DNA from: Telopea speciosissima
Lineage: Eukaryota > Streptophyta > Magnoliopsida > Proteales > Proteaceae
Direction: 5' to 3'
Length of the DNA: 64,000 nt
Assembly: GCF_018873765.1 (NCBI RefSeq)
Contig: NC_057920.1
Location: 15,451,307 to 15,515,306, forward strand
Part shown: in pieces, positions 1 to 11,700 of the stretch
Layout of the letters: each line of letters starts with the position of its first letter
How positions within the stretch are numbered: the stretch's first letter is position 1
Notes under the pieces: generated by a model
Told to the model about the DNA's origin: nothing
What the model saw: the letters and a program-made list of their open reading frames with translations, nothing else
Database searches by the model: none
Program-made: the position numbers and the translations under genes

Positions 1-135
1 CGGTTCCTCTCATAGGGGGTCTGAAATGACCATTACACCCCCTGACCGAACACACTGCCTGGCTGGGGTCCACCCCCCTTTTATTAGAGGCACTAGGGAA
101 CCGTACTGGGCAGGGGAACCGTAGGTGATAAAAAT
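1..135. mobile_element. Foldback MITE, partial (core family copy 1)
   Basis: The core of this family is visible: a CCTCT arm, then GAAATGACC, then GGGGTCCACC, then TTATTAGAGG. It is followed by an arm reading GGGAACCGT...GGTGATAAAAA. The matching left arm would lie before the window. No coding capacity. The same core returns near 167, 17287, 44329 and 53588. Confidence 0.55.
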
Positions 136-166
136 TCCCACTCCCCCCTATTAGAGGAATGGATCT

Positions 167-333
167 TTATCACCTCCAGTTTGCTGACCGGCCCAGTTCC
201 CCAGTTCCTCTAACAAAGGGGGGGCTAAAATGACCTGTCTACCCATGCCTAAACACCCTGCCCGGGTGGGGTCCACCATCCCCCTATTAGAGGAACTAGG
301 GAACTGGGCCGGTCAGCAAACTGGAGGTGATAA
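167..333. mobile_element. Foldback MITE, complete (core family copy 2)
   Basis: The two ends are long inverted arms: the left begins TTATCACCTCCAGTTTGC and the right ends in its complement GCAAACTGGAGGTGATAA. Each arm runs about 35-40 bp through GACCGGCCCAGTTCC. Between them lies the shared core with AAATGACC and GTGGGGTCCACC, bounded by CCTCTAA and TTAGAGG. About 167 bp and non-coding, as expected of a MITE. I could not fix a TSD. Confidence 0.7.
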
Positions 334-2393
334 TTTTCCTAGAGGAATTGGAGGTGATAATTATTTGATATCGACCTTGTGAGCTATCTCCGTGTAGTAA
401 AAACTAAAAAACTAGAGATGTCAGTTTTCCTTCAACCATGGTCAAGGAGAATCCCTTGATTGAGGGATTGATGGTGTATAATAATAGGTATTGGAGAACA
501 ATGCAAGGGTATTTTTGACTTTGCTCTACAGGAGGCAGAACATTAATGACCATTGATAGATGTACTTTTTCTTCACCAAAGGTGTAGGAAACTTTCTACA
601 AAACTAAAAACTGTAATGGCATTGCATGGAACCCTCTAGAATCCCATCCCATCTCATTGTTCTTATACCATGGATTTAGATATGGAAAATTTTCTATCAC
701 TTTCCCTGTATTTACTCAAACTTTCCTACTAGAAACTTTCTGTTTGATTCCCTCAAAAAATAAACTTCTACCTCTCCTTCTTCTCTTGTACTTTAAAATA
801 CACAAATTACCCCTCCTTTTCCATGTTTACTGGTTGGTCTCATTTTTTAATTTTTCTTTCAACTCCTAAACTGCCAATATTATTTATTTCCGTTTTATTA
901 GTAGAAGTAGGACCCACATTTTATTTATTTTTGAAACTGGAGGTGTCCGGCCTTTGGCCAACTAATTTTCCAGGGTTTGTGCACGACCCCGCAACACACA
1001 TGAACCGGGAGATACTGGGAGCCCCATGTTCACCATTAGCTTCCTTAGGCTTCGTCCCTTGCCAACTGTGCTGTCCCTTGGGGCTGACCCACATTCTTCT
1101 TACTTCTTTTTCCGCAGAATGCTTTCTCCGCAGAACGCAGCAAACCATCCCCCACTACTACACCCCCATCACCTTGCCCTGAACCTACAACCCCCTCACC
1201 TCTCCCCTCTATCCTAGTCCCTACCGCCCCCATGCCACCCCCTGCTTCCCTCCTTCCCTCCTTCCCTGTCACTCCCCTATTCAATCCCTCCTCCTACCGC
1301 CCTCCGCAATGAAATTTTTTGGAAGCTTACAAAGTTAATGTAATCAGTGAGGAAAAAAATTTACTTGTTTTAAGAAGAAACACAAGTTCTCAAATGCAAT
1401 ATATGAGTACGTTGAAATACACCAGGTGGGTACAAGGGGAGAAGGAGAGAAGAGAATTTTTATCCGCTGTTGAACGCATCGTGTGGCGCAACAGAGACCA
1501 TGTGTGCACAGCGGGCCCCATTGTGCAGACATGGCCGCTGTTGCACCGCACAATGTGTACAACAGCGGCTGCTATACTAGAGCAGATAAAGGTTCGGAGA
1601 GAATAGGTTTGGGGAAGATGAGGGTATAAGATTCATTTCAAGTCCAAGTAATATATCTCATGTCATCACTTAGCAGCCAGTTCCTAACGGACTATTAGTT
1701 TTGCATGTTTTGAAAAGTTTAGAAGGTTTTATAAAAAAAAATAATTTAGGGGGGTGTACACGATTTTTGAAACTTCGAATCGATTTACACTTAAGGCAAA
1801 GTACAAAGGGTGTAAGCTTAATTTTTCCTAAAATATATTAATAACATTAGTAATTAGTATTAGATTTTATAATACTACTTATAGTATAATATTAGAACAT
1901 TATACTATATACATAGTATAAATCGAATACCGGAACTGGAGTCGAACCAAATAGGAACTAGAACTGAACAAGTATGGGACAAGTACTGCTTTTAAGAACC
2001 GGACTCGGTCCAGTTCCAGATCACACCAATTCTCCTTAGAACCGAACCAGAACCGAGTACCCGTTCCAGACCGGTTTACATCTTTACTTGCCCCACTTTA
2101 GCTTGGACCTTCTTCCTGATCGTTTAGCCGGACCATGTTGGGAATTGGGACCCCACCATATCCAGAAATATGTGGCTTTATTCATCCCTACCAAATTGGT
2201 TGTCTATCTTCTTCAACAAAACACTCCAAAGTACTCCAACACTCTCTCTCTCTCCTCCCCCCGTCCCCTCCTCTCCAACTGTATGTTTCAATATCGACCT
2301 CAGCAGTCAGGAAGGACATAATCATAATACAAAACTCAAAAAATAAGGGAGGGTAGAAGAAGAAAGGGAAGCCTGGGAATTGAAGGGGAAAAA
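334..2393. other. Upstream region of LQY1, no gene recognised
   Basis: No convincing coding exon. Contents: a C- and pyrimidine-rich stretch at 1160-1310; a small palindrome with GCCGCTGTTG and CAACAGCGGC arms at about 1536-1572; and a stretch at 1745-2085 rich in ACCGGT/GGTTC words like the GGGTGTCAA-type MITEs elsewhere. The LQY1 promoter and 5'UTR should lie in the last few hundred bases, which include a CT-rich run near 2236-2275. No TATA box is clear enough to call. Confidence 0.4.
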
Positions 2394-4279
2394 ATGTCTT
2401 TAGCACCTTCGGTTCCACGCCTTCACTCTCTATTTATCTCTTGCCCCCACAAGTTCTTTGCTTCTCCCTGCAACAAATCCAACTTACATCAACGGTCACC
2501 CACTTCGTATCCATGTATAAGAGCTGTGGATCTCGATCAGAACACGGTATTCTCCATTCTCTCTCTCTAATCTCTTTTTCTGCTTCTTTAACTAAAAAGG
2601 GTTTTTAAGTTCAGAAACTAATTCTGTGAATATCATCAGATTGTGGCGATCTCAGTTGGGGTTGCAAGCGTAGCGATTGGGATAGGGATACCTGTCTTTT
2701 ACGAAACTCAAATCGATAACGCTGTAAGTCTCTTTGAAATGTAGCTTTGATTTTGAATCTTACAGGAACAAAACGACTACCTGTGTCTCTTCCTCTTTTC
2801 CTTCATTCTTGTATATTTTGGTTGCAGGCAAAGCGAGAGAACACGCAGGCTTGTTTCCCCTGTAATGGAACCGGTGCCCGTAAGTTCTGTTAAGGCTTAA
2901 AACTGATAATTTCAAAATTTCAAATTCTTTAGGAAGACAATGTTCTTGTGCTTCTTCTCCTTTTTCTTCGAAGGGAAAAATGGTGATTGCAGAAAATGTC
3001 TCCTGCCGATCACGGAATGGCCCACCTAACCATTACTTATCGGTAAGGGAGTGAGAAGCTGGACCATTCAATTAATAAAACAAAGTAATCGGGTCAGGTT
3101 GGGCCAATTTTGAACCTTCTGGGGCAGTGGCATGAAGGAACTGCCAATCCTAACCCATAAAAGATTTAAGCTTCTTTGAAGATACTCTGCTTACCACTTA
3201 TAATACAACTCCACTCACTCCTCACCACTTCTTCTAATGTCATTTTAAAATTTGTTTGGCCCCTTACCCCAGCAGGCCTACTGGTGGTTCTTTTCTCCTC
3301 TACTTTAAATAATATTGTTGCTCCTCATTGGAGCATTAAAAGGCCTTTGTTGTTGTATATTACGTGCCTAATGGGGCTCAATCTAGTGTATGGGCACTAG
3401 ATTGGATCAGCCTAATATAGGATAGGTTAAAGAGCTTGATTTAACACGTTCCATCAGCTCTAAAGCTTTTAGCTTATTGGTCAAGTATCTAGCATTATAC
3501 TTGTCTAGCTTTTATTAGAGTTAATTATAAATTTGCCTAATTTGTTTAATCCTTATTTGTCTTTTAGGAAAAAGATTGCTATACTATCCTTGTACAGACT
3601 CCTTCATACCTTCCTCATATAAAAAACTACTAAAACCCACAACGACATTTCTCTGTCTTGTTCTGACCATGTGGTTTCTATATGATGATACCATTTTCCA
3701 ACCCCTCATTGATTGTAGCGTTCAAATTCCTTCTTACGCTGCCCTTGTAGGAAACTCTCTTATCATTTTAGTTTTTCACTCATCCACCTCAACATGGGTA
3801 TTATATGATGCCAAGTAAAAGCTTGTGTAATATCACACCACTATATGTGTAATTTTGAGGAGGAAGAAGGAAAATTAACCATTGGAATGGTTGACATCAG
3901 AGAGATGCAGATTTTGTATGGGGGCAGGTGCTGTGAGTGTACAGCTCGGAGGAGATGAGAAGGAAGTCTCACGCTGCATCAACTGTGATGGTGTGGGCTC
4001 CTTGACTTGCACTACCTGTCAAGGCTCAGGAATTCAACCTCGCTACCTTGATCGCAGGTATGTTTCAGTTTGAAGAACTACTGAACAACTACTAATGAAC
4101 CATACCTTCCCATATATATTGGAGAATATAGACTTGCTCCTGAACCTCAAGAAAGGAGCAGAATACCTACCTACTTAAGTTGTCTTTCAGTAAATTTACA
4201 CACAAAAACACATTCATAGAGAGGACCTAACAGGTATGTGACTTTTGTATTGAACAGAGAGTTCAAAGACGATGACTAA
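2394..4279 (+). CDS. LQY1: LOW QUANTUM YIELD OF PHOTOSYSTEM II 1 (LQY1)-like thylakoid zinc-finger protein
   Basis: Five exons: 2394-2546, 2640-2723, 2828-2879, 3901-4057, 4258-4279 (468 nt, 155 aa). All junctions are GT-AG and the frame is open throughout. Residues 1-45 are Ser/Pro-rich with basic residues, fitting a chloroplast transit peptide. About 53-72 is a hydrophobic Gly/Ala/Val membrane segment followed by FYETQIDNAAKRENTQ. Four CxxC pairs (C88/C91, C99/C102, C122/C125, C133/C136), most with following Gly residues, form a DnaJ-type zinc finger. The C-terminus is YLDRREFKDDD. In Arabidopsis LQY1 is a small thylakoid protein with disulfide-isomerase activity that helps repair photodamaged photosystem II. 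Length and order match that family closely. The start is the first in-frame ATG, and it begins the transit peptide. Intron 3 is unusually long (1021 nt) and holds an exon-like decoy near 2999. Identity rests on recalled family sequence, and I am confident of it. Confidence 0.93.
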
Positions 4280-6769
4280 GAGAATTTGTAGCACTAGATA
4301 GTAGTTACTGGATTCAAGTCACAATTAACAGGAGAGATCCAAGGACGAGCACAACACATTTTGTAGTAACTATTCATATCATATAAATTAGTTCACTCTA
4401 TTGTATTAATGCAAATCTTCTTCCATTACTATATTTATGTGTACAAGTCCTCACCATCTTACAAAATTTTCAATTGACATGAACAAATCGTACTCCTAAA
4501 ACAAAATCTGATCCAAAAGAATAGAATCTTGTAGTTGGGTCTCTCGCAATTCTATTTCAGAAAAAGTTTTCATTTTTTCTTTTTCACAGCTCATTTTGAT
4601 AAGCTTATCAGGAAAGTCCATGATTATTTAGTCATATGAACAATTGGTTTTAGATAACTGAATGTCGAAGTAATTGTAAATCATATGGATGAACCATATA
4701 TCAAATTCTAGACTCAAATTCAATCAAATACCTTTCCATGTATGTTCATATATCCTTGTATTTTTCAATCATCGGTTTATATCTCCCATAATCTCTAGAA
4801 TTTCAAAGCTTCATTTTGCTACTTAGTGAACTCTATCAAGGCTAAAACTTAATATATCAACAGTAACCTTGAGGTCTACTCATCAACAAAATTTGGAACC
4901 CATCTAATCCACCATGTAAGATATATTTGGGCAGTTTTGTCAAGCTTATAAGGATTGGACATCCTAGACTTTTTAAGACTTAAATATGACAGTCATTAAA
5001 TTTAATATTTTCTTGGGAAATGGTTTGCAGCCAGGCTGCGTGGCCCAGCACCAGCACAGGGCCAATGAGAGTGTGACACAAACATCCAAGGGAAGGGTCA
5101 GGGTGGTCATTTCTCTAGGGCATAGGGGGCCCACTGCCGGACAATGAGGATGAGCTTATGCATCAGGTGGTTCTATTTGAGCCACTTGGATGGCTAGCTT
5201 TGGCCAAACTAATTACTGGGTAGAAGCAACATGGATGGCCTGCTCTGGCCACCAAAATTCAGACCCCACTTCTTGTATGACACTCATTTAATTAAGTCTC
5301 AGTCAATCTAATATTTTCTTGCAAAATGGCTAAGTTATTCAAGATGGCCCAAGTTTCCGCCAAGTGGTAGATCGGATGAGGAACAGATTTTGTGGATAGG
5401 TAGACCCCAAGGTCCTTGTCTTGTATACCAGGAAAAACAGAGCTCTAAAAATCCAAGGATTACGAGATAATGCAGAGACATCCTTGGACAGCAGAAAAAT
5501 ATGATGCATACTAATACAAGATGAGGTATTTGATTGAATTGGGTACTAAAATTTGATGTGTGTCTAATTCAACCCTAGACCTATCTATCCAACTATCCAA
5601 ATTACCATATCATCCTACCACGTGATTAAAATTGCTGAGCCACTCTGGTTCGATTTGAGCCTCTTGATGGCTAGCTTTGGCAAACCAACCACTAGGTAAA
5701 AGCCACATGGATGGCCTGCTCTGGGTACCAAAGTTCAGGCTTCGTTTCTTGTATGATCCTCATACACTCCCTCGTGTTCAAGTTCAACGCACCCTACAGT
5801 CCTCATATTCAAATTTATAACCATCACCACATTCATGTCAAAATTGCTGAAAAATGGCTTTGAAGCCAAAGTTGTCACATAATGAAGCCCTTTAAAATAA
5901 TAAAAAGAATTGATCATCTGCTCAATAACCTGTGAAAATTCTGATTTCGGTTTGCTGATTTCAGGTGGGTATTTTGTACTGAAATTGAACACATGTACGA
6001 ATCCATGGTTTTCTACAAGAGGATGCATGGGACTACTGGGATGTAGTCCACACACACACACACACAAAAAAGGGTATAGCATAAAATTAAAAATATGATT
6101 GAATTTGAGGCTGAAATTGGACACAAGGCCAAGCTAGGCAATTCACATTGGATCACTCCGGCTACCAAAACCTTCTTTTAGGCCCTCAGTTTTCTGGCAG
6201 CGAATCGAGCATCAATTATGTCTAGTAGGAGGTAGGGAGGGTTCGGGTGCAGATGAGCGGGAAGAGGTGGGGATTGAATCATCAGGTTAACAGGTAGTTG
6301 AAAGAAACCTAACAATCAAATTTGCCACATCATTCTTCCATGTGAGAGATTCAGGCTGTGTTTAGAAATCTAATTGTAACCATCTCTCCCCCACCCCCCC
6401 CCCCCCCAAAAAAAAAAAAAAAACGAATATCATACGTATATCATACTTTAATACGTATGAGGTGGTTCTATTCTCAGGGAGAGGAGAGAATGAGAGATGC
6501 TCTTCTGAAATGCTCAGTTAGACAGTGATGGAACCATCAACGTATATCATACTTTAATACTTTGTTTGCTCAGTTATGGGCTTATCAATGTGGGCCAAGA
6601 TGGGTCCTATTTTCCGGTGGAACATGGATTTGAAGTAGATGGGCTACCTAGAAACTATGTGGGTTTTCACACATGTACGAATCCATGGTTTTCTACAAGA
6701 GGATAAAACTATGTGCTTTATCCTATCGTATATCTAAGGTATATTTCTTAATTCAATGCCATATAGAAA

Positions 6770-7050
6770 GGGTGTCAATCGTGCTGTTCCGTTTTTTTGG
6801 TTTCAGTTTGGGTTGGACTCAGGTTCGGTTTGAAAACCGGGTATAGTTTGCTTTTGGGTAGGGATTAGGTAGAGTTTTTAAGGTTTGGGGGTTGTTTGTG
6901 TTCGGGTTTGGTCCTATCGGGCGGGCCAATTGGTGGCCTGTGTACGTGCTATAACCCGTAAACCGAAGCCAAACCGATAAGGCCTTGGTTCGGTTTGGAT
7001 TGGGTTCGGTCGGGCCGGTTTTACCGGTTCGTTTAGGTTTTTGACACCTT
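6770..7050. mobile_element. MITE with GGGTGTCAA termini
   Basis: The ends are GGGTGTCAAT on the left and TTGACACCTT on the right, an imperfect inverted pair. The interior is rich in GGTTCGGTTTGG and ACCGG words on both strands. The same ends and wording occur in the larger element at 23223-25037. Non-coding. Confidence 0.55.
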
Positions 7051-8180
7051 ACCACATATAGTGCAGTCAATTACTTGACTCTGTTCACATTATGATAATT
7101 CCTTCTCTCCTAATTCTCAACTTAGCAACAGCTTCAGTGGATAAAGCTCTCTTAATACCACATTAGAAAGAAGAGGTGGGAGGGTTAGCTGTTGAAAGAT
7201 GTGGTGAATTAGGTGTTGCACACACCCTCTAATCTTAGCTTTTAAACAATTAGTACTCTAATTAATAAAAAAATCTAATCCCATTCCATGAAAAGCATTT
7301 CACAACTAAAATTTGATCGATCTTCTAGAATGGCCAACCAGTCTATCTATAAAGCTTCAGCCAAAATATATCCCATCATGATGATGATGGTGAAAGCAAG
7401 AGCTAAGGGTTATTCCTTGGAGAGAATTGCATTGATAGAGAGTCGACGACCTAGATGCTGAATCCAATACTGATGAGAATCTGACCATGGAAAGAATGGA
7501 AAATCCTTGCAAGCTTGGATTACACACAGTGAAAGAGACCTAAGTTCCATGTCTCTTAGAAACACCCCTAAGACATTAAGAAAGTGGAACCTCACATTTG
7601 TATTTGGTTGAGGTAAATACGAATAGTTATGTAAATAACCACATAATGAAATGCTGAAGACAAACCTTAATACTAATGCATACCTTTAGGTAACACGAAA
7701 TAATGCTACAAATGGCTAAATGTAACAAATCTGAGGGAAGAAGAGGCAGCAAAACCCAAAACCTAAACAGGCATTGCACAAATCTGAGAGAAATGATAGT
7801 AAGAAATGAGAAGCAGGAGAAGTACCTAGCACAGGAATGAAGATGTCCTAGTGACCATGAAAAAAAATTGATAGAACTCCAAACTGTCTCCCTGCAAAAT
7901 GCTGAAATAATTTGAATTTCTATTCATCCAGTTGTCCTTGGTCTGTCTTCCCATGCAGGCTCGTTTATATCCATTTGCTTTTAATCTTCAGTTTTGAGTT
8001 ACTGCCTTCTGAAAGGGCATTTAGGTAAAGAGATGCAATTAGTAGTTGCATATAAATGTTCATGTGGCTGAAAGAGGTTCGTATGCTATTAGTCTGTTGA
8101 TGTATCTGACAAGGCTAATACGTTTAGGCAGCATCTTTTGAACAAAAACATTCTTTCAACCCTCGTCCAACCCCAACCCA

Positions 8181-8405
8181 CCACGGTTTTAAATATTGAC
8201 ATCGGTACTGGTATTGGTCGATACTGATACCGAATACAATACCGATACCAATACGGATCGGCCTGCCTGGGATGGTTTTGCCCCCATTTTTCTTTAAAAC
8301 ATTATTTTTTAGACGATTTTGCCATTACCACAGCCCGTTAGGCCAAAACGGTATCATCCAAGTATTGGTATCAGCCTCAGCCAATACTGAGATTTGAAAC
8401 CATAC
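8181..8405. mobile_element. MITE-like repeat with GGTTTTAAAT / ATTTGAAACC ends
   Basis: The left end reads ACGGTTTTAAATATTG and the right end GATTTGAAACCAT, an imperfect inverted pair. The interior consists of reiterated GATACCGATACC / GGTATTGGT words. Non-coding, and reminiscent of the GATCTCGG-rich repeat at 36757-37595, which also has a GGTTTTAGG-type end. Confidence 0.4.
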
Positions 8406-8668
8406 CACCCAACCCAACCCAATCCAAAAAATTGTTTCAAAAACATGTTAAAATAAAAAAGAATAAAAGTAGGGATGTACTCTTTACCTTAATACAATCA
8501 CAAACTTCATATCTAGTTGGGTCCATAAACATGCATCCTGACAATATCAAAAAACCAGCCTTCTCAGTCCTTGAAATCTATTATTCAACTGATACCTTTT
8601 CGAGACTAACCTCACAAACCATCCGAAAGTTCAAGATATGCATCCAAACATTCTCTCCAAAGGAGTAG

Positions 8669-8703
<35 letters not shown>

Positions 8704-8784
8704 AGAAGAGAGAGAGAGTCAGTGCCAAGGAGTAACCTGTCACTGGAGGGATATTTTTTTGACTAGCCCCATTTAAGCTAAAGA

Positions 8785-11700
8785 TCAAGCAGTGCCTTTG
8801 TCTTTTAGTTGGTCTTCCCTTTTGAGAGTGTAAAATTCCAGCATTTCCTCCTCCACGGGATGGGTTTTGCCTACTATGACAAGGCAATGCAAAGGTGCTC
8901 CAAAATCAACCATAAGTATTTCTCTCATCGGACCTGCAACTACCATCTGATCTTCACTGCCAAGGCGAGCAAAACCAACACAAGTTGTGTCTTCATTGTA
9001 TGCTGAAGATCATGCAATGACACAGAAGAAAGACGCATAACCGTTAAAGCCATTGGTCTCCTTTCCTGGTCTCATACAATAGATATACGCTACAAGAAAG
9101 AACGGAATAATTGAAGATGCTATCTTCGTGAAGTGCATTGAAGCAGAAAATAGTAAGTACTGGAATAATTCCATTCGACTCCATCCACCCTATTGCTGTA
9201 GTCATGAGACACATCCAAGGCAGTTGGGGCATAAAGAAAATATCCCTTAGAAAATGGGAAGAGCATAAACAAAAAACCTAAGCTCGAATGGTGAAATCAA
9301 TGGCTAATTATGAAGCTTCAAATGAACTTGAGGCCTAAAACTAAGCAAATCAGGCAACTACACAGTATCAGCACAGTCAACTGTTAAATTTGGGATTGTT
9401 GGATATACTTGCTTCAGCTCGATTTACATATATATTTGCAAAGAAGCCACTTCGAACAGATAGTTATAGCCATTTGTCAGCGCTGAGCTCCAAGGAAGCC
9501 GTCCTCATTCCAACAATGTGTGCACAACCATCTATCCTAATATCCTAGACCAGGTCAAGACAGATGGTTTTGCGGGTGGAGTGGAATTTAGAACCTAAAC
9601 TCCAGTGTCATTGTGGCAGTTGTTGATATAAGGGTCCAATGCAACCTAATTTTCCAACTCTCTAATTAGGTCATATGGGCGCAAACAGTGCAGTGGCAAT
9701 TTTGTAACTTTCAGAAACAGTTTACGACCCCTTTTGGAAAGAAAACAGAATCAGTTACTAAATAGGAAATAAAATTTGAAAGAACTTTTCTAGAATTTCA
9801 GAATGGTATGAGGATAAAACAGAAACAATTTATAAATAGGGGGACCGTTGGGTAATAACAAGAATCTACCATTATTTATAAATAAGGAAACAGATCTCCT
9901 TCAATCTCACGACTGAACAATAAGGGTGGTAAACCAGTTCCATAAGGTAAGCTATAACTTGCTGAAATTCAAACAGATCAGAATATGGCTTCACCAATAG
10001 GATTGCCCAAGCCCAGCAAGTTATTCCCAAACTAGAAAATAGAATTCCAAAGCAACTATGGATGGATTGATGGGTGAGTTGCAGAAATTTCAGAAACAGA
10101 GCATGTCTTTTTGTTTTTTCCCAGGAAAGAAACAGCTGAATAAACACAGACTAAAGCCAGGATATAAAAGAGAATGTCAACAGAAACCTATATACCAAAA
10201 CATGGAAGCAAACTGACCACAAATCTATTATAAATGACAAGATTAAGGAAACAGAGGGGGGGGTGAATCAGTGATTCAATTTTCTTCCCTTTTCTGTTTC
10301 ACACACACTGACACAAGCAACATCTGTTGGCACTTAACACAAACCACCACACATTCGTGTACACACCCCAGCCTGACTGTTAAACGCTCTACCAAGTGTG
10401 TACACCCATCCTGCACACAATCACTTCTAGCTCCACAAATGCAACTAGAAGGCACACACCCACAACACAGAAATTTTATGAGGTTCGGCAAGATGCCTAC
10501 GTCTCCGGAGTAGTGCCTGTAAGGGCTTCATATCTACCCAATACACTACTTTGGCTGCACCTACATCTGGGAGCTACTACACCCATTTTTCCCAACAAAG
10601 AACTGAGAGGGAATTATAATGCCAGTACAAAAGATAGCACCCACTATCATAGGTTTATCCAATGGATTACAAGTATATTCAAAGTTATATTGGACAGCGT
10701 TATAGGTTTACTTGAGAATGGAAGGAAAAATAACAAGTATATATAAGGGTAAAAAAGCAAATACAAAAAAAAAAAGAGATTAACTTGATTTATGTTATCC
10801 TGGTTTAGGTATCCCAAACACAATATGTGAAACATTGGGTATCTTAGCTGCAATTTCTTGAAACGTTAGGTACCCTAGATGTCATTTACCCAACAAAACT
10901 CAAAACAAAAATAATGTGCCAGTTATAGTTTATGAGTGGGAATGGGATGCTAAACCCAATGAACAAGGCAATTGTCATACCAGATTCTCCACGCATTTTT
11001 TCAACCTCCAACAGTTGTTCAATGGCAATGTTAATTGTCATGTATCTTGGCTGTTCATATTGCTTTTTTCCTCTGGAAATAATCAATGGGCACAGACAAA
11101 GGAATAACTAACTTGACAGCAGTTGGGAAATAACAGAAGCAAGAACTAACCAAACTTTTACCAGGCAAAACAAAGGCATCAATTTATTTTGAGTTCTCAC
11201 CTGCACAAAGATTCCAGCGATGGTTCTTTCACACGGATATCTGCAGTTCTAATATATATCAGCATACTTTTAGACATAAGGAACACATAGAAAAAAAATA
11301 TTTACAGGGTTTCTCACAAAGAAAGGGCAAGCAATTTCAAAGGGGAAATGTTTGCTTTCCATGAAGAACCAAAAAGAGATAAGTTATCTTTCTTAATGAT
11401 AAAGCATCTGACGTGAACCACTTATGAGAATTGTGGGTTGTCTAATCAGTATTCTAGTTAATAAACATAGCCCAATAGCAAACCAGATATTCCAAGGATT
11501 CTAGTTGAGAAATTGTATGGGTCTTTCATCTGGTGTTCTACCAAGTGTCCTTTTGATGCAGATAAAGCACAGCAGTGGGCGTATTTTAGTAGAAATAAGC
11601 CTTGGCTTGGGTTATATGCGTGTTGGGTATTTGGTCCAATGGATTTTCACTGTAATAGGTCACTTTAATGGGCCTAAAATATGGGTAGGAGTAAGAATAT

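Larger units (their letters stand above)
4280..8784. other. Intergenic region between LQY1 and DPH5
   Basis: No gene recognised. It holds a degenerate direct repeat of about 110 bp (near 5170-5285 and 5640-5757), an exact 36-bp repeat (5989-6024 and 6669-6704), a 20-bp repeat starting CGTATATCATAC (6433 and 6540), C and A homopolymers at 6391-6423, two MITEs (6770-7050, 8181-8405) and a poly(A) run at about 8672-8700. The last 84 bases before DPH5's stop are its probable 3'UTR. Confidence 0.5.

Noticed and set aside
823..1284. Overlapping open frames on both strands of a C-rich stretch
   Set aside because: Low-complexity Pro/Ser/Leu text, no family motif, and open frames on both strands as expected of pyrimidine-rich DNA.
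3576..3818. 80-codon frame inside LQY1 intron 3
   Set aside because: It lies between firm splice sites of LQY1 and has no recognisable motif.
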